45,488 nucleotides of DNA. Origin: Dehalococcoidia bacterium. Its GTDB lineage: Bacteria; Chloroflexota; Dehalococcoidia; Tepidiformales; Tepidiformaceae. Each line of letters starts with the position of its first letter. The first letter of the stretch is position 1. The DNA is taken from assembly GCA_020432045.1 (NCBI GenBank), contig JAGQHB010000058.1, positions 1 through 45,488 of the forward strand, written 5' to 3'. The translations under genes and the position numbers were made by a program. The notes beneath the pieces were generated by a model. That model made no database searches and was not told the DNA's origin. It was given only the letters and a program-made list of their open reading frames with translations. Shown here piece after piece: positions 41,981 to 45,488 of this stretch.

Positions 41981-43177
41981 ATGGCCGGCCCATTGGATGG
42001 CATCCGCGTCCTCGATTTCACCCGGTTTCAGCAGGGCACATTTGGGACGGTGCAGCTGGCGGACCTGGGCGCCGACATCTGGAAGGTGGAACAGCCCGGG
42101 GGTGACCCAGGCCGCACGCTCGGGCGCCATGCCGGAGGGTACTCCTCCTACTTCGAATCGCTGAATCGGAACAAGCGAAGCCTCTGCCTGGACCTCTTAA
42201 AGCCGGGCGCGGTTGAAGTCGTCCACCGATTGGTGGCCAGTGTGGACATCGTCGTCGAGAACTTCCGGCCGGGGACGATGGACCGCCTGGGGATCGGGTA
42301 CGAACGGCTCAGTGCCATCAATCCGGTGCTGATCTTTGCCTCGGGCAGCATGTTCGGCCCCCGCGGCCCACGAGGCGGCGAACCGGGCTACGACACGATC
42401 GCGCAAGCGGCCGGTGGGATCATGGCGTTCACGACCTCGGACGGCGAGACGCCCCACGGGGTGCAGCCGGGCATGGCCGACCAAACCGGTGGCGCGATGC
42501 TCGCCTTCGCGGTGCTGGGAGCACTCGTCCACCGGCTTCGGTCTGGCGAAGGACAGAAGGTGGACGTCTCGCTGTACGGCTCCCAGATCGCCATCCAGAG
42601 CATCCACGCGGCGCGGGCATGGACTGAGCATCCGTTGGCGCCACCGGGACGTTCTTCGGGGGTGTTGAGCCACCGCTCGCTGTGCCTCGACAGCAGATGG
42701 ATCGCCTACGGGTTCCTGGAGGCGCGGCATTTCCCGAAGCTGTGCGCTGCGCTTGAACTCGACGCGCTCGTCACGGACCCCCGATTCGCGACGCCGGAGG
42801 AGCGCGGACCAAACCATGGCGAACTGGTTGAGTTGTTGGACGCGCAGGTCATTCAGCGCGAGTCATCAGAGTGGATAGAACGCCTGCGGGCCGCGGATGT
42901 CCCGTGCACGGTTATTCAGAACTACGAGACCATCAGACGGGATGCACAGGCGATCGCCAACCAGTATGTCCACGAAGAGGAGCATCCCGTGTGGGGGCCA
43001 ATCGCGACGCAGGGCCTGGTTGCGACGTACTCACGGACACCGGCGTCAGTCAGGCGCCACGCCCCGGTCACACCGGGAGACGATTCCTTCGCGATCCTCT
43101 CGGAGGGCGGATTCTCGCCGGGTGAGATCCGGGCGTTGGCAGATGCGGCCGTGGTACTCGGTGCACTGGACGGATAG
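41981..43177 (+). CDS. CaiB/BaiF (class III) CoA-transferase
   Basis: A 398-residue single-domain enzyme beginning GPLDGIRVLDFTRFQQGTFG. The catalytic Asp is D167 in GMADQTGGAMLAFAV, at the expected 21-residue distance from SGEGQ. It ends with the usual helical tail. ATG at 41981 follows AAAGGA. A hairpin (CACCGCAC/GTGCGGTG, 41938-41960) lies just upstream in the leader and may influence expression. It is the fourth CaiB/BaiF gene in the window. Confidence 0.94.
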   Translation: MAGPLDGIRVLDFTRFQQGTFGTVQLADLGADIWKVEQPGGDPGRTLGRHAGGYSSYFESLNRNKRSLCLDLLKPGAVEVVHRLVASVDIVVENFRPGTMDRLGIGYERLSAINPVLIFASGSMFGPRGPRGGEPGYDTIAQAAGGIMAFTTSDGETPHGVQPGMADQTGGAMLAFAVLGALVHRLRSGEGQKVDVSLYGSQIAIQSIHAARAWTEHPLAPPGRSSGVLSHRSLCLDSRWIAYGFLEARHFPKLCAALELDALVTDPRFATPEERGPNHGELVELLDAQVIQRESSEWIERLRAADVPCTVIQNYETIRRDAQAIANQYVHEEEHPVWGPIATQGLVATYSRTPASVRRHAPVTPGDDSFAILSEGGFSPGEIRALADAAVVLGALDG

Positions 43178-43189
43178 GCACGATCACGC

Positions 43190-43445
43190 GGAGTCCCTCA
43201 GCGGCAGAAGCCGCACGCGCGTGCCCCTGCCGGCGGTGCGTTCGACTTCATAAGAAGCGCCAATCCCAGCTAACCGCTCGGCCATTGAGCGAGGGCCGAG
43301 GTAGCCGGGGGTCGGCATTGGGGCCGGAGCCGCGCGCGTCGTCTGCCACCTCGACCCTGACAGAATGGGCGTCGACGGCGAGGGCATCTGCATTGGAGTA
43401 GCATCCACGTGTTTGGCGACGCTGTGCATGGGATCCTGGCGTACC
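43190..43445 (-). pseudogene. C-terminal relic of a sensor histidine kinase (ATPase domain)
   Basis: On the minus strand one frame has MHSVAKHVDAT, matching the N box of NarX-like histidine kinases. The adjacent frame reads HSVRVEVADDARGSGP, matching the G1 box region. The first frame resumes as GYLGPRSMAERLAGIGA followed by YEVERTAGRGTRVRLL, the G2 box and end of the ATPase domain. The order is correct, so frameshifts have broken one gene. No sensor or dimerisation domain is recognisable upstream. Confidence 0.65.
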
Positions 43446-43652
43446 GGGCCCACGGGGAGAGCGATAGCACCACCATGCATTCAGAGGGGTGCGCTCCCAG
43501 ACGTGTTCGCGGCGGCAGTCTGCGCGGTGGCTACGGCAGGCCGCACTCGGGCGATCCCACGCACCTCGTGCGTAACGGCGCGCGGTCGCGCCTTCATACC
43601 TTTCCGTTGGTTAGCTATCGCGGTGGGTGCTAAGGGTCGATCCTTCGTGTAA

Positions 43653-44552
43653 GTGATCAAACATGTCGAGACCAGTGACGTTGAGGACGAGGCGGTGTGC
43701 TATCGCCATCCGGACCGGCCAACAGGCGTCCGCTGTCAGCGGTGTTTGCGATACATCTGCAGCGAGTGCATGGTCGCCGCTTCGGTTGGATTCCAGTGCC
43801 GATCATGTGCCACTGCCGGTGCCGGCGGCGCCGGACGGAGCGTCCGCACGTTTCGGGCGACGTCGTACGTGACGTACGGGCTCATCGCAGCAAATGTCGT
43901 GGTCGCGTTGTTTGGGCTGGCCACGTCGAACTGGATGCAGGGGGACCTTGGCACTATCGGGCTTCGAGGGGGACTCCTCGGTGGCGGGATTGAGATCGAC
44001 CGGGGGCAGGTCAACCTCATCGGCGTCAATGCGGGGGAGTGGTATCGAATCGTCACGGGCGCGTTCATCCATTCCGGACCGCTCCACCTCGGGTTCAACA
44101 TGCTGGCGCTGTGGCAGGTTGGGATGCTCCTAGAGGCAGCATTCGGGCGCCTGCGATTTGCGCTCCTCTATGGGGCCGCGGTCCTGGGCGGTGCGTTCGG
44201 AGCGCTTCTCCTCACGCCGGATGGCATCACGGTCGGAGCATCGGGCGGCGTGTTTGGGCTCATGGGAGCGCTGTTCGTGGCTGAGCGAGGCGGGTTGTTC
44301 GGTGGTCAGCGGACGGCGGTGGGGATGTTCATTGTGATCAACCTGGTGTTCACCTTCGCCGTACCGGGCATCTCGATCGGCGGCCATGTGGGTGGTCTCG
44401 CGGCGGGTGCAGCGACGGGGTGGGGGTTCCAGGAATTCGAACGGCGGAACCTGAGCCCGGCACTGCCGATTGTGGCGACACTCGCACTTACGGCGACTTT
44501 GTTCGCGGCCTGTCTGTGGGCCGCGTCGCGCTGGCTCGACCCGATTCTCTGA
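43653..44552 (+). CDS. Rhomboid-family intramembrane serine protease with N-terminal zinc finger
   Basis: A 299-residue protein. Residues 16-52 hold a B-box-like zinc finger (CYRHPDRPTGVRCQRC and ICSECM, then CRSC). Six hydrophobic segments follow. H140SGPLHLGFN149 is the conserved loop, the catalytic Ser is S197 in GASGGVFGLMGA and the His is H245 in GGHVGGLAAG, so it is likely an active protease. It cuts membrane proteins within or near the bilayer. GTG at 43653 is the apparent start. A hairpin begins at the stop codon. Confidence 0.93.
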   Translation: MIKHVETSDVEDEAVCYRHPDRPTGVRCQRCLRYICSECMVAASVGFQCRSCATAGAGGAGRSVRTFRATSYVTYGLIAANVVVALFGLATSNWMQGDLGTIGLRGGLLGGGIEIDRGQVNLIGVNAGEWYRIVTGAFIHSGPLHLGFNMLALWQVGMLLEAAFGRLRFALLYGAAVLGGAFGALLLTPDGITVGASGGVFGLMGALFVAERGGLFGGQRTAVGMFIVINLVFTFAVPGISIGGHVGGLAAGAATGWGFQEFERRNLSPALPIVATLALTATLFAACLWAASRWLDPIL

Positions 44553-44581
44553 GGGGCACCGCCTGAGCACTGCGTGCCCTC
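44551..44581 (+). terminator. Hairpin at the end of the rhomboid gene
   Basis: GGGCAC (44554-44559) pairs with GTGCCC (44574-44579), extended by two pairs across a one-base bulge. It overlaps the stop codon. No U-tract. Likely terminator. Confidence 0.45.
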
Positions 44582-44895
44582 ACCTGCTCGCGGCGTCACC
44601 AGCACCGCTTTGTGAGCGGGACGCGCCGCCTGCGACCGGCCCGAAGCCCGGAGCTTCTCCGTCATCGTCGTCACGCAGTTGCAGACCGGATTGTGCTTTC
44701 ACCCAAGTCGGCTCGGGTGTGCTGGGCGCGGGCGAACGCGCTACGATCGAGTGCGGCACGGGCAGAAGCGCATCGACTCTACGAAGTGCCCGACGGTTGC
44801 TGCTTTCTCAACCAGTCGCACTAAACGGGATCTGGCGCCCTTCGCCCATCAGACACCAGGCCGGGACGCCGCCCAGCAGAAGGAGGTAGCGGACC
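44582..44895. other. Gene-free stretch before the cytochrome b-like gene
   Basis: About 310 bp with no convincing ORF. Short ORFs on both strands are Arg/Ser-rich shadows. It ends in AAGGAGGT, an excellent ribosome binding site for the next gene (start 44896). No clear promoter could be picked out. Confidence 0.4.
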
Positions 44896-45465
44896 ATGGC
44901 TGACTTTCCGGTCTGGATACGCGCGACGCACTGGATCAATGTGCTCTTTATTGGGTTCCTCATCCGCGCCGGTGTCCAGATCCTGGCTGCGTACCCCCGG
45001 CTGTATTTGAACGACCACTGCACGCCAGATACGGAATGGCTCAAACTCACACGCAGGAAGATTCCCTCGAGTGGCCCGTGGACCGCGCTTCAGCAGGAGG
45101 AGGAGGTGACCGGCTGGTTGGCGCAGCCGGGCGGCAATAATCTCGGACTGGGACGTCACTGGCACTTCTTCGGGGCTGCCTTCTGGATTCTCAACGGTGT
45201 CACCTACCTCGGGCTGCTTTTTACGACCGGCCAGTGGCGGCGCCTCGTCCCCACCTCCTGGAGCATCTTTCCGGACGCATGGCACACACTCGTGACTTAC
45301 CTCACCCTTGGTAAGCCACCGGCAAGTGCTTTTCATCCTTTCGACCCTTTGCAGCAGCTGAGTGTCAATCGCCGGGGTGATGCCGGGTTAGATCGCCAGG
45401 GTGATGCCGGTCTCCAGAAGGTAAGCGGTGGGGTTGCTCGTCAGGGCATGGCGACCTCCATCTGA
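44896..45465 (+). CDS. Cytochrome b561/hydrogenase-type membrane subunit, probably truncated
   Basis: The first about 156 residues resemble the di-haem cytochrome b membrane subunit of molybdopterin oxidoreductases: RATHWINVLFIGFLIRAGVQ with a haem-ligand His, then GRHWHFFGAAFWILNGVTYL and DAWHTLVTYLTLGK. The text FHPFDPLQQLS normally leads into further membrane helices. Here it breaks near 45363 into a hydrophilic, Gly-rich stretch containing two near-identical 19-bp repeats and then stops at 45465. The remaining helices and haem ligands are absent. Either a deletion/insertion has truncated the gene, or an assembly error lies here. ATG at 44896 follows AAGGAGGT. Confidence 0.7.
   Translation: MADFPVWIRATHWINVLFIGFLIRAGVQILAAYPRLYLNDHCTPDTEWLKLTRRKIPSSGPWTALQQEEEVTGWLAQPGGNNLGLGRHWHFFGAAFWILNGVTYLGLLFTTGQWRRLVPTSWSIFPDAWHTLVTYLTLGKPPASAFHPFDPLQQLSVNRRGDAGLDRQGDAGLQKVSGGVARQGMATSI
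45368..45410 (+). repeat. Two tandem 19-bp repeats at the gene truncation point
   Basis: ATCGCCGGGGTGATGCCGG (45368-45386) and ATCGCCAGGGTGATGCCGG (45392-45410) differ at one base and are 24 bp apart. They lie where the cytochrome b-like frame loses family resemblance. On the minus strand an open frame enters from the window edge and ends in this repeat (LTSNPTAYLLETGITLAI, then TAA), which may be the 3' end of an unidentified gene. Confidence 0.55.
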
Positions 45466-45488
45466 GGCGGACGCGGGGCCAGCCTTGC

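Noticed and set aside
1-45488. CRISPR array, complete insertion sequence or phage genes
   Set aside because: No regularly spaced repeats, transposase motifs or structural phage proteins were found in any frame.

Overview
The window is GC-rich, densely coding DNA from a bacterium that looks like a Chloroflexota member (Dehalococcoidia or SAR202-like). That placement is inferred, not proven. It rests on the many CaiB/BaiF CoA-transferases, a luciferase-like flavin monooxygenase, a Baeyer-Villiger-type monooxygenase, a split PEP-synthase-like kinase, GTG/TTG starts behind strong Shine-Dalgarno sites, and two c-di-AMP (ydaO/yuaA) riboswitches of the high-GC type. No rRNA, CRISPR array, intact transposase or integrase was seen.

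Layout. 1-8.8 kb: the 3' half of a tRNA-Gly(UCC), then an accessory block holding ldhA, a lactate permease, a PRC-barrel gene, a c-di-AMP riboswitch and a hyuA/hyuB pair. It ends at a 45-bp imperfect copy of the same tRNA 3' end, which is the pattern left by integration into a tRNA gene. Relics of a schlafen/AlbA-type gene and of a response regulator lie inside it. 8.8-15.3 kb: a CPA1 Na+/H+ antiporter, a DinB-like protein, an HpcH/HpaI aldolase, a MATE transporter, two tiny proteins, a hydrolase relic and a pirin. 15.3-21.7 kb: two double-length CaiB/BaiF fusions flanking an enoyl-CoA hydratase-family gene and a small membrane protein. 21.7-25.3 kb: a KamA-family radical SAM aminomutase behind a second c-di-AMP riboswitch, then an ArnT-like glycosyltransferase with a decayed partial copy beside it.

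25.5-43.2 kb: a baeRF-family protein followed by a catabolic region. It holds a luciferase-like oxidoreductase, a Baeyer-Villiger-type monooxygenase, a cupredoxin lipoprotein, a zinc alcohol dehydrogenase, a thiolase, a two-gene ATP-dependent phosphotransferase whose ATP-grasp subunit carries a cyclic-nucleotide-binding domain, a GMC oxidoreductase with its small subunit, two single CaiB/BaiF transferases, an SDR and a GNAT. 43.2-45.5 kb: a histidine-kinase relic, a rhomboid protease with an N-terminal zinc finger, and a cytochrome b-type membrane subunit that loses its reading frame near the window edge.

Taken together the genes suggest oxidation of unknown organic molecules (flavin and zinc enzymes), activation as CoA esters (CaiB/BaiF) or phosphate esters (split kinase), and hydratase/thiolase breakdown. 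Most intergenic spaces of more than 300 bp hold gene relics. The strongest leads are the c-di-AMP riboswitch ahead of kamA, the cNMP-domain split phosphotransferase, the uneven active sites of the CaiB fusions, the tRNA-Gly duplication, and a perfect hairpin over the ribosome binding site of the cupredoxin lipoprotein gene.
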